Shown: positions 44,552 through 54,698 of the stretch, piece after piece
How the letters are laid out: the number at the start of each line of letters is the position of its first letter
How positions within the stretch are numbered: position 1 is the first letter of the stretch
Assembly (NCBI GenBank): GCA_023362775.1
Contig: JALMGJ010000002.1
Span: 56,576,914-56,640,913, forward strand
Reading direction: 5' to 3'
Length of the DNA stretch: 64,000 bases
Source: Charina bottae
Lineage: Eukaryota > Chordata > Lepidosauria > Squamata > Charinaidae
Notes under the pieces: generated by a model
What the model was told of the DNA's origin: nothing
Database searches by the model: none
The model's input: only the letters and a program-made list of their open reading frames with translations
Program-made: the position numbers and the translations under genes

Positions 44552-45748
44552 CTTTTCAGAACTTCAGTTAGAAATATATAATCCTTTTTTAAAAATTTTT
44601 TGAATGGTATCTCTTTAAACATTTTTATATCTTTCCCTTCAATATTTATTTTTTTATCAAATGCAGCTTGCATAATCAGATATTTGAGTTTTTTCCTACT
44701 AAATTCAATTACCATGTCCCTTGGTACATTATTTTCTCTGGCAAATTTTGAATTAACTCTCTATATAACTTCTATTTCCTCTTCCAATTGTTCCGGCTCC
44801 CAGTCTATCAGATTTGCTAGCATCTGAATTACAGTATCTTTTATTTCTAGATTTTTTCTTTCCACTACTCCTCTTAGTCTTATACATTTTTCTTTTTGTT
44901 TGTATTCTAACAGAATTAGCTTATCTGCCTCCTCATCCTTTTGTTTTTTTATTTTTTCAACTCATTCTCTCACTTCCCTAATTTCTGTTTGGAATTTCTT
45001 TTCCATTTTGTCTAGTTTTTTATCTAAACTTCTTTCGAAGCCCTGAATTTTTTCTTCTAGGAGAGCTGTAACATTAGTGGTTATACTTTGTATAGCATTT
45101 TAAGTAAAATCTTCAGAAAGTTATTTTAACCTCTCCTCTCACCTCTCCAGAATCTGATCCCCTTCTTTCTTTTTTCCTGGTATTCATATTTAAACTATAC
45201 AGTAATTAATCCTCCTAAAGTTCCCAGGATATACACACCAGCTATTAAGTTTTGTTAATACAGCTTCTCACAATTTGAGTTAAATATGGTGCTTACAATT
45301 AATTAATTAATGTGTCCTTTTTCTCTTATCTCAATTTAGTAATGATAAGCTCACCCAAAATCATTTAGTTTATCTTTGGTTGGAAAGTTTTTAGTTTCTT
45401 TCTCCAGGTTAAGTTCTTTATATTCCAATTTGAGTAGAGGAAACAGCAGCAAAGCCTAATTAATTAGGCAGCAAAACACGGTTTGAAGTTTTCCAGGCTT
45501 CCCGGCTGCTTTCTCTGCGAGACTCGAAGACAGGCTAAAAGCGAAAGTGTAAAAGTCAATTGTCTCGCCACCGTCAAGAAGCCGCTGGAATCACTCTATC
45601 AGATCCGCGCTTCTCCGCTGTAGACTGCTCGTCTTTTGACTTTGCGGAACCGGTTCAATTTCCCCGTTGCCTTTGGAAAACATAAAGAGCTAGAAGTCCA
45701 CTCGTCTGCTCACCATTTTCCTCCACCGGAAATCTCGCTCATGATATT

Positions 45749-46097
45749 CTTGAGGACTATAGAGTAAAGAGGGAGCAACTGATAATTAATTTAAATACAA
45801 CTACAGTTTTCTTTCCTTCATTTATTAACTCTAATTGTTTTTTAAAACTTGTTTAAAAATAGGTGGTCTTCAGTATCTTCATCACCACTTCATTACCATT
45901 GTAACTGAATCCATCCACCTTGCTGTAGGTCATCCTCTTCTCTTTCCTTCCACCTTTCCTAACATTATCGACTTCTCCAGAGAGCTAGCACAAACCAAGA
46001 TATATTTTTAATCAGCTTGTTTGAAAAAATGAGATGAAGACAAGTTTTTGTCTTACTTTTACCACGGGACAGAAATGCAGAATAAATATAAAGTAAC
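45749..46097. other. Short interval, possible old LINE 3' relic
   Basis: The part 45855-45990 (ggtggtcttcagtatcttca, ttccacctttcctaacatta) looks like the minus strand of an RTE-type 3' region, but I cannot place it securely. Confidence 0.25.
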
Positions 46098-46400
46098 TTT
46101 GTAAGGCATTGTCTATGAAGGTTCTCAGTCATCCAGGTGGAATTGTCTGTAGCTTGAATCATGTCAACTGGATTTCTATTTTCTTAGTGGAAACGTTTCA
46201 CTCCTTATCCAAGGAGCTTCTTCAGTCTGAGCAAAGTTGGTAAGGGAATCCTAAATATGTTTCTAGGTAGCTGTGTGACCTTACACCTGGGGGCATGGTT
46301 ATATTGAGATGTTATTTTAAGTCCTTTTTATTATTTATTGTGGTAGTCTGCAGTGTTTAGAACTTAGAATGCAGACTACCACAATAAAATTACCTCACTT

Positions 46401-48057
46401 TTGGAGGATCACCATACATATGAAAAACTGAAAAGAGACCCCACCAACAATTACAAGAAAAAGGTAATAGACAGTTTGAAACAATTGGAACATGATGGCT
46501 CCATCGATAGGATTACCTACCACCGTCTGTATCCTAGAGAAGCCATCCCCTGCATCTACGGACTTCCTAAGATCCACAAGGAAGGAACACCCCTCCGACC
46601 CATAGTCAGCAGCATTAATTCGGTAACATACAACATTGCCAAACACCTCTCTACCATACTAGCACCTCTAGTTGGACACTGAACACCACATCCATAATTC
46701 GGAAGAATTTGTTTCCAAAGCAAAGATCCTGAAACTGGATACAGATGAAACTATGGTCTCCTTTGATGTGTCCTCCCTTTTCACCAGCATCCCCACCACT
46801 CATGCTCTATCCGCTGTCAGGAAGAGATTAGAAGTGGACAGCACCCTTGAAAGGAGAAGCCATCTCAACCCAAACCAGATCTGCCATCTTCTGGACCTGT
46901 GTCTTAACACCACTTATTTCACATACAGAGGTGACTTTTACAGACAAAAACACGGCTGTGCCATGGGTTCTCCTGTGTCACCCATTGTGGCCAATTTATA
47001 CATGGAAGAAGTGGAGAAGAAAGCACTCAACACATTCCAGGGAACGGTGCCCACCCACTGGTTTAGGTATGTGGATGACACCTGGGTCAAAATCAAGACC
47101 CAGGAAGTACAGGCCTTCACGGACCATATAAACATTATAGATGCCAACATTAGCTTCACCAGAGAAGACACCAAGGACAACAGACTGGCATTCCTAGACT
47201 GTGAAGTCCTCATTGGGACCGGTGGCAAGCTAGAAATAGGGATCTACAGGAAACCCACACACACAGATCAATATCTGATGTCTGACTCCCACCATCCACT
47301 GCAGCACAAATTAGGAGTCATCAGGACATTGTCACACAGAGCAGAAACCATCCCCACCTCCATGGATTCCAAAAAGAATGAAAATCAGCACCTGAGAACA
47401 GCTCTAAAGGCTTGTGGATATCCAAATTGGGCCTTCACCAAATCTAAATCTACCAGACCTAAAACAGCGACAGATAGGGCTGAGACTCAGAGTAAACGAA
47501 AGAACCTGGTCATTCCCTACATGGCTGGTGTGTCTGAAAAGATAAAACGGATATTTGGCAAACACCACATACCTGTATATTTCAAACCCACCAACACACT
47601 GAGACAGAGGCTTGTACACCCCAAAGATCAAACTCCAAAACACAAGGAAAGCAATGTAGTGTATGCAATCCAGTGCAGTGAGGAGTGCTCTGAACTCTAC
47701 ATTGGAGAAACCAAACAACTTTTGTACAGGAGGATGGCCCAACACAGGAGAAGTAACACCACAGGACCAGAGTCAGCAGTTTATCTTCATTTAAAGGAAA
47801 AAGGACACTCATTTGAGGACATTAATGTTCACATTTTAGACAGAGAAGATAGGTGGTTTGAGAGAGGGGTCAAGGAATCCATTTATGCCAACTTGGAAAA
47901 TCCTTCCTTGAATAGAGGTGGGGGCCTCAGGCACAATCTTTCTCCCATCTTTCTCCCGGCTCTGTCTTCTGTGCCTAGGAAGATTAAGACCATTTCACAA
48001 GCTCAACAGCAGCATGGTGATCTTAACGATCCTCCTTTAGATAATAAAAGGACTTAA
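46401..48057 (+). pseudogene. Penelope reverse transcriptase with GIY-YIG endonuclease
   Basis: Two frames meet near 46670: 46401-46682 carries the RT N-terminal blocks (IYGLPKIHKEGTPLRPIVSS) and 46672-48057 the rest (461 codons). Motif A is SFDVSSLFTSIPT, followed by HGCAMGSPVSPIVANLYMEE, the catalytic WFRYVDDTWVK, LAFLDCEVL, and IGIYRKPTHTDQYL. A long linker leads to the GIY-YIG-type domain: VVYAIQCSEE, ELYIGETKQLLYRRMAQHRR, and a conserved Glu region (RGVKESIYANLENPSLN). One frameshift at about 46670 separates it from a complete ORF, and the N-terminus may be truncated. It is the best preserved PLE here. Confidence 0.9.
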
Positions 48058-48148
48058 AATAACATCTCAATATAACCATGCCCCCAGGTGTAAGGTCACA
48101 CAGCTACCTAGAAACATATTTAGGATTCCCTTACCAACTTTGCTCAGA

Positions 48149-48179
48149 CTGAAGAAGCTCCTTGGATAAGGAGCGAAAC
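48149..48179 (+). ncRNA. Hammerhead-like core in PLE right terminal repeat
   Basis: The layout is identical to 17483-17513: ctgaaga, an extra a, stem gctcctt/aaggagc with loop ggat, gaaac. An inverted copy with one change (tttcac for tttcgc) lies in the left terminal repeat near 46188-46219. The ribozyme reading is from published PLE hammerheads; activity is not shown. Confidence 0.45.
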
Positions 48180-48220
48180 GTTTCCACTAAGAAAATAGAA
48201 ATCCATTTGTAAGGCATTGT

Positions 48221-49425
48221 TACACTGAATAAATATAGAGAGAGACCCATACTGGAAGAAATGAAGGTTGCTATTTTGTCATGTTTATCAATCCAGTATT
48301 TAAAAGATCTCACTACTATAAGTATTGCCAGCTCCACACTTGTGTTGGTTCTGCATAATATTATTAATGGACATTCTTAGTAGCACCTGAGCCTCATCTA
48401 ACTAAAAAAATGGCAAAGATTGTTATGAAAATGTTCAGACTCATATCACAAACCCTTAAAATAATATCTCTTTCAAATCTTACTTTCACACAATTACCAA
48501 AGCAAACTATAAATTATGTCTGACAATACATTAGTACTTCTTTATAAAAAGCATAAGAATTTATATTGATTTCATATGCAGAAGTAGTTACCAAAATACA
48601 GATTTCCAGCATATTAACAATGATGACAGTTTTCCCTTACATGGAAAAGTCAAATATGAATTACATAATTTATACAATTAAATTACATAACTCTTTAAAT
48701 TCAAGCCTTTAAACTATTACATTCAGAGTTCAGCAAAGCAAACCCTGAAATGAATTTGCAAATCACTTGTAAGTTTTTATAGCTACAAGCACAAATTCAT
48801 TAAAGCAGTCAATATAGGCAATAGTGAACAAAAGTAATTTTACAAGAATAGTGGCTATTATATTCAGATGAATCAATCAAAATTAATTATTTCTTAATCT
48901 TGAGCTATCATCTTATATACATATGTTGATGATGATAAAGTTGACAAAGAGCCATAAAATATTGGCTATAATATACTGCAAGGAACAGTGTTTCTTGGAC
49001 AAGTCAATAGCCTAAATTGTGGCCCATATTTCTGGATAAAATTCTTAGTCCCAGAAAGGAGTAGTTAAATCTGTCCTTAGAAACCCAATATAAAAATAAA
49101 GGCTTCTTTTTATGCCTCTAAAATGAATCTAGGAAAAGATACTCCCTTCAAGACCAATGGATTAAACCTGAGACCTCTTGCGTGTTAACCAGTTGCTAAT
49201 TAATCTGTGTGTCTATTATGCTGCCTCTTTAATTTACAGATCATTCTATTAATCACAGCTAGGTAAATCATGGCTTAGCATGGTGTATCAAACCAAACAT
49301 TATACCTTAATAAATACACAACAATGATAAATCCCTAACATGGTTCAGATTAGGTAATATCCTTCATTAAAAAGTCCGTGAAATATTTAAAAAATGCTCT
49401 TTTATTGTTTTTGTCCACTCACATC
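48221..49425. other. 1.2-kb AT-rich interval, nothing recognised
   Basis: No repeat or coding motif was recognised. Confidence 0.4.
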
Positions 49426-49722
49426 ACAAAGAATAGGAATAGGGGGACTTCCGGGTGAGCTACGATGGCGACCAGACGCGGAAAGGACGAGCTCCGCTGA
49501 TAGGAAAAAACGTACCGTTCGGAGACGATCTCGCTGAAGGAAAAAAGAAGCAAGATAGCTCAGAAGGGTGAAGGAAAACCCTTCTGAAAAGAATTTCTGC
49601 TGTCATGGAGGGGAGCGAGTCGGGCAAGTGATCGTTTTGTCTTGTCTAATGTGTGTTCTTGTCGGAGTTATATGGAGGCTAGCGATACCGAGTGACACGA
49701 AAGGAAAAAACTAACCAACGGG

Positions 49723-51790
49723 CGAAGTTTATTTATTTATTTATTTATTTATGTTTCAATTTATATACCGCTCCATCTCCCCGCAAGGGAACTCTGGGCG
49801 GTTTACAAAACACAAAAATTAAAATCCGACAATTAAAACAACCCAATAAAACACTCTAATATATTAAAATTAAATATAAAAATCCAAGATGCGGTGGTAT
49901 GATGTTTGGATGTTTAAAAGGGCCCTATGGCACCAGCCATCCCCAAGAGGAACTGTTCCCCCCCTCCCCCCACGCAAGGCGGCAGAACCAGGTCTTTAAG
50001 TTCTTTCTGAAGGCTGGGAGCGATGAGGCCTGCCTCACCTCCGGGGGTAGCATATTCCAAAGGGTGGGCGCCGTTATCGAGAAGGCACGCCTCCTAGACC
50101 CCGTCAGGTGACATTCCTTTACGGACGGGATCCGTAGCATGCCCTCTCTGAATGACCGAGTGGGACGGTTCAACGTTATGGGGATGAGACGGTCCCTCAG
50201 GTAACCTGGCCCCATGCCATGTAGGGCTTTAAAGGTGATAACCAACACCTTGAATTGGACCCGGAAGCACACAGGCACCCAGTGCAGCTGTCGCAACAGA
50301 GGTGTCACATGCGCTGATCTAGGCGCACCAATAACTGCGCGAGCAGCCGCATTCTGGACCAATTGAAGCTTCCGGATACTCCTCAAGGGTAGCCCCATGT
50401 AGAGCGCGTTGCAATAGTCTATATGGGAGATGACCAGGGTATGAGTGACTGTACGGAGGGCTTCCTGATCCAGGAAAGGGCGTAACTGACGCACAACACG
50501 AAGTTGTGCAAAAGCCCTCCTGGCCACGGCTACCACCTGCTCTTCAAGCAGGAGCCGTGAGTCCAGAAGAACCCCCAAATTACGCACTTGGTCTGAATGG
50601 GGTAGTGCAACCCCATCCAGAACTAGAGATGACAACTTCCTGGATCCACGGGAGCCATCAATCCACAGCCACTCCGTCTTACCAGGGTTCAGTCGAAGCC
50701 TGTTGTTCCCCATCCAGACCCCCACAGCCTCCAGGCACTGAGAAAGGGTAGCCACTGCATCACTTATCTCACCAGGGATGGAAATATATAATTGAGTATC
50801 GTCTGCATATTGATGGTATCTCATCCCATGGTGACGGATGATCTCACCCAGCGGTTTCATGTAGATGTTAAATAGGAGAGGGGAAAGAACCGAACCCTGC
50901 GGTACCCCACAGACGAGGGGGCGAGGGTCGGACCTTTCCTCTCCTATTACCACCGATTGGGAACGGCCCTGGAGGAAGGAGGTGAACCAACGCAGAACTA
51001 CGCCTCCCACCCCCAACTCCCTGAGCCGTCCCAAAAGGATACCATGGTCGATGGTATCGAATGCCGCTGAGAGGTCAAGAAGAGCTAGGATGGATGCACT
51101 CCCTCCATCCCGCTCCCGCCAGAGATCATCTGTAAGCGCGACCAATGCAGTTTCCACCCCATATCCCGGCCTGAAACCCGACTGGAAGGGGTCCAGATAA
51201 TCCGTATCATCCAGGATCCTCTGGAGTTGCAACGCCACCGCTTTCTCAACCACCTTCCCTAAAAAGGGGAGGTGGGAGACAGGACGAAAATTGTCCAATA
51301 TAGTAGGGTCCAGTGATGGTTTCTTGAGGAGGGGGTGCACCAAAGCCCCTTTAAAAGCAGCTGGGAACACCCCCTCCCCCAGAGATGCATTAACCATCAC
51401 CTGGGCCCAACCACATGTCACCTCCCGGGCTGCCTGTACCAGCCAGGAAGGGCATGGGTCCAGATGACATGTGGTGGCCCTTACAACCCGAAGGATCCTG
51501 TCCACTTCCTTAGGTCCAACAGGATCGAACTGTTCCCAGATAACCGGGCAAAGACGTTCCCTCGGCATCTCCCCAGACTGTGCTACACGCTTAGAGTCCA
51601 ACTTAGACCGAATCTGAGCGACTTTATCCTGCAGATGCTCAGAAAATTCTTCCGCACGGCCCTGTAGGTGGGTCACAGACTCCACCTTACCCAACAGAGA
51701 TCTTGTTATCTTAAACAGGGTCGTCGGGCGGCATTCTGCAGACGCAATAAGAGCGGAGAAATATTGACGTTTCGCCAATAGTTGGACAAA
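49723..51790 (-). mobile_element. L2 LINE, 5' truncated, in L1 5' UTR
   Basis: The left end is a (TTTA)n tract (49729-49752) followed by the L2 3' UTR with ccgcccagagttcccttgcg on the minus strand. The right end, at about 51790, is the 5' truncation point within the ORF. A clear TSD could not be fixed. Confidence 0.88.
49925..51778 (-). CDS. L2 reverse transcriptase, open frame without endonuclease
   Basis: This is a 617-codon uninterrupted frame. In order: a linker (KRQYFSALIASAECRPTTLF), RT fingers (PVSHLPFLGKVVEKAVALQL, QSGFRPGYGVETAL), motif A (LALLDLSAAFDTIDHGILLG), GVPQGSVLSPLLFNIYM, the catalytic HQYADDTQLYI around residue 322, LNPGKTEWLWIDG, RNLGVLLDS, then the L2 C-terminal block HIDYCNALYMGLPL, FRVQFKVLVITFKALHGMGP, ending WGWLVP. 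The N-terminal APE endonuclease of a complete L2 is absent through 5' truncation, so the first Met is not the natural start. No stop in 1.85 kb suggests a recent insertion. Confidence 0.9.
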   Translation of the reverse strand: MAKRQYFSALIASAECRPTTLFKITRSLLGKVESVTHLQGRAEEFSEHLQDKVAQIRSKLDSKRVAQSGEMPRERLCPVIWEQFDPVGPKEVDRILRVVRATTCHLDPCPSWLVQAAREVTCGWAQVMVNASLGEGVFPAAFKGALVHPLLKKPSLDPTILDNFRPVSHLPFLGKVVEKAVALQLQRILDDTDYLDPFQSGFRPGYGVETALVALTDDLWRERDGGSASILALLDLSAAFDTIDHGILLGRLRELGVGGVVLRWFTSFLQGRSQSVVIGEERSDPRPLVCGVPQGSVLSPLLFNIYMKPLGEIIRHHGMRYHQYADDTQLYISIPGEISDAVATLSQCLEAVGVWMGNNRLRLNPGKTEWLWIDGSRGSRKLSSLVLDGVALPHSDQVRNLGVLLDSRLLLEEQVVAVARRAFAQLRVVRQLRPFLDQEALRTVTHTLVISHIDYCNALYMGLPLRSIRKLQLVQNAAARAVIGAPRSAHVTPLLRQLHWVPVCFRVQFKVLVITFKALHGMGPGYLRDRLIPITLNRPTRSFREGMLRIPSVKECHLTGSRRRAFSITAPTLWNMLPPEVRQASSLPAFRKNLKTWFCRLAWGEGGNSSSWGWLVP

Positions 51791-52211
51791 GAGTCTAACG
51801 GGGTTGCTATCCTAGCCACAAATTATAACTAACAACTAAAAGAAAAAGAAGCTGAAATTCCTTAACGAAGGATAAATAAAAGATTGGGTAAAGACTGAAA
51901 TGCTTCCCTATAAAACTGAGACTTAATTATTTAATTAATAAACGTGGCCATTTTGAATACAATGTAACAGTACTTCTAAGTATTAGATTAGAAATTTAAA
52001 GCATATAAGTAGAGGAAAATATTGTAGGTAATTGTTTTCTTTTTTCTTTAAGTAATTGTATGGTATAGGATTAAGGAAAATATTGTTATGAATAATATAG
52101 ATTTAAAAACATTGTAGATATAATAGACTATAGCTGTGGTGTTGGAAATATATAGATAAAAAATAGAAGCCTTTTTTCTTTTTTTCTTCTTCTTTCTCTG
52201 ATAAGACAATC

Positions 52212-53456
52212 ATGGCCACAAAAAGATTATTAAGAAAAGGATCAGACACGCTAGAAGGAGAAGGTCTTAAGGCTTTATTTGATGAATTCACAGCAAGAAC
52301 AACAGAGACTATAACACAGACTGTGAAAAAAGTACTTGAAGAAAAACTAGAGGGACTAGGAAAAAAAACTGGATCAAAAGCTGGATATAATAGAACGAAG
52401 ACTAAAGACCGAGATACAAGAAGTTAAAAAACAGGCGGACATTAGTGAAAAAAGAAGAGAAGAAGAGGAACGTATAGCTTTATTAGAATTGAAAGAAAAA
52501 GAACACTATATAAGAATAAGAGGGGTGATGGAGGGTAAAGAGGAAAATATAAAAGGGTTATTAGTACAAATGATTGCAGATTTGGTCGAGTGGGAGGAGG
52601 AAAAAATAGAGGATGAAATTGAAAAAATATATAGAGTAAATTCACAATATGCTAAAGGTAGTAGAAAACCAAGGGACATAATTATAGAATTTTCAAAAAA
52701 AAATACAGGGATATAATAATCCAAGCTGCATTTAATAAAAAAATCGAAGTGGAAGGTGAAGTAGTAACCATATTTAAAGAGATCCCAGGAAAAATTCTAA
52801 AAAAGATAAAAGAATATAAATTCCTTACCGATATACTGAAGAAGAACGAAATAAATTTCAGATGGGAAAACATTGAAGGACTAAATTTGTTATATAATGG
52901 ACAAAGATATAGGTTAAATTCCATATTTATTAGAATTGAAAGAAAAAGAACACTATATAAGAATAAGAGGGGCGGTGGAGGGTAAAGAGGAAAATACAAA
53001 AGGGTTATTAGTACAAATGATTGCAGAGTTGGTTGAGTGGGAGGAGGAAAAAATAGAGGATGAAATTGAAAAAATATATAGAGTAAATTCACAATATGCT
53101 AAAGTTAATAGAAAACCAAGGGACATAATTATAGAATTTTAAAAAATAAAATAAAATACAGGGATATAATAATCCAAGCTGCATTTAATAAAAAAATCGA
53201 AGTGGAAGTTGAAGTAGTAACCATATTTAAAGAGATCCCAGGAAAAATTCTAAAAAAGATAAAAGAATATAAATTCCTTACCGATATACTGAAGAAGAAC
53301 GAAATAAATTTCAGATGGGAAAACATTGAAGGACTAAATTTGTTATATAATGGACAAAGATATAGGTTAAATTCCATATTTAAAGCAAAGGAATTTTATA
53401 AAAAATTAGAGAAAGAATTGGGAAATAAAAAGGAGTCAACAAAAGAACAGGAATAG
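52212..53456 (+). pseudogene. L1 ORF1 with internal tandem duplication
   Basis: It begins MATKRLLRKGSDTLEGEG, has a coiled-coil-like stretch (ITQTVKKVLEEKLEGLGKK), a frameshift near 52380, and then the RNA-binding part (EHYIRIRGVMEGKEEN, EKIYRVNSQYAKGSRKPRDI, FLTDILKKNEINFRWENIEG, YNGQRYRLNSIF). This part is present twice: 447 bp at 52482-52928 is repeated at 52929-53377, with about 2% difference plus a small AT-rich indel. The end (FKAKEFYKKLEKELGNKKES) is single. Frameshifts in both copies leave it non-functional. Confidence 0.88.
52482..53377 (+). repeat. 447-bp direct tandem duplication in L1 ORF1
   Basis: The string tattagaattgaaagaaaaa starts at 52481 and again at 52928. The second unit ends where single-copy ORF1 resumes after ttaaattccatattta. 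The two junctions share the short string atttatta/atattta, consistent with replication slippage or unequal exchange. Confidence 0.92.
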
Positions 53457-54698
53457 GTCAAAAGAACACAAAGCGTTAAAAATAGGCAAAATCGAAAAAT
53501 ATAGGAAATGAGTAGATTAAATAATATAACGTGGAATGTTAATGTGCTCAATTCCCCAGTCAAAAGATTTAGATTATTTCAACTTTTAAAGAAGCTAGAT
53601 TTAGACATTATTTGTCTTCAAAAGACACATATCAAAAAGAAAGATGAAAAATATTTAGAAAATAAGAAACTAGGAATACCTTTTATAACGGCAAATGAAA
53701 AAAAAAATGGGATTGTAATATATATTAAGCCTTCGCTTAAACCCCAATTAGTGGTAAAAGATCAGGAAGGAAGATTTATAATCGTAGAAATAGAAAGCCA
53801 AAATATGAAAATAATGATAATTGGAATTTACGCCTCAAACACTAATCAAAAGAGTTTCTTTAAAGATCTATCAGATGTCATTTCAGAAAATAGGATTAAT
53901 AATTGGATACTGATGGGTGACTTGAATGGGGTAGTGGAACCTGACATTGATAGAAAATCAGAAAATCATATCAATAAAAACCAAGGAAAATTACCAAAAG
54001 AATTCTTTAACATGGCAAAGAATTTGTTGATAGATGTATGGAGACATATTAAAGGAAGTAAGAAAGAATATACTTACTATTCCAATAGATTCAATTCCTT
54101 CTCCAAAATTGATGATATGGGTGTCAAAAAATTTAGAAGATAAAATCAAAGATATATCAATACTTTCAAAAACAATTTCAGACCATAACCCCGTACAAAT
54201 GACCTTAAGTATAAATAAAAAAAAAAATACAGATGGCGAATGAACGAAAGTATATTAAAAGATAAAAAAAATGTAGATGAATTAGGGAAAAAACTACAAA
54301 AGTTTTTAAATTGGAACATGGATAATGAAGTAAATATAGAAACAGTATGGGAGGCAAGTAAAGCATTTATGAGAGGTCATCTGATATCGATCAATAATTA
54401 TCAAAAAAACAGATAAAAAAAATAGAAACATTAATGGAACAGATAAAAGAAAAGGAATTAGAACTCCAAAAGAACAAAAAGAAAAGAAAAGGAGGAAATA
54501 ACAAACCAAATAAAATTATTGCAGCTCAAGGTTAAGATGGAACTAACAGAAGAACTAGATAAAAAGCTAAAATTCATAAAACAAAGAAATTTTGAACATG
54601 CAAATAAACCAGGAAAATTGTTAATGTATAAATTGAGAAAAGAGAAAGAAAAAAGAATTGTTACTAAAATCAAAGATAAAAATATGGAATTAACATAT

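Larger units (their letters stand above)
44179..45187 (-). pseudogene. L1 ORF1 (RNA-binding protein), broken by MITE and shifts
   Basis: The N-terminus starts MNTRKKERRGSDSGE at 45187. A Glu/Lys-rich coiled-coil region with frameshifts follows. The C-terminal half (44715-44179) reads VIEFSRKKLKYLIMQAAFDK, FLTEVLKRNKIPFRWE, then 72 codons that come from the inserted MITE, then GVNVTYKEQRYKLNSIEKAK. The two outer parts match the L1 ORF1 RRM/C-terminal domain. The MITE plus its TSD adds 216 bp, so the frame is kept across it. Confidence 0.85.
39766..45736 (-). mobile_element. L1 LINE, full length but inactive
   Basis: The element lies between the 12-bp TSD gctcatgatatt (39754-39765 and 45737-45748). 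On the minus strand it has a GC-richer 5' UTR (45736-45188) starting agatttccggtggagg, ORF1 (45187-44179), ORF2 (44094-40344), a purine-rich 3' UTR (about 40100-39900) and an A-rich end (taaataaaaa) with an (ATGGT)n tract inside. A hAT MITE sits in ORF1. The second L1 at 49444-62061 has the same plan but is clearly diverged from this one. Confidence 0.88.
46113..48205 (+). mobile_element. Penelope-like element family B, nearly intact
   Basis: The exact 15-bp TSD tttgtaaggcattgt flanks it (46098-46112 and 48206-48220). The left end (about 46113-46330) is an inverted copy of the right terminal repeat (about 48040-48205), differing at few bases. Between them, in plus orientation, lie the RT and GIY-YIG coding regions. 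A small hairpin (46336-46388, tattgtggtagtctgca arms) marks the junction of the inverted piece and the body. It is the sister of 15607-17598. Confidence 0.93.

Noticed and set aside
47404..47745. 113-codon minus-strand frame
   Set aside because: Antisense shadow of the PLE linker and GIY-YIG coding region.
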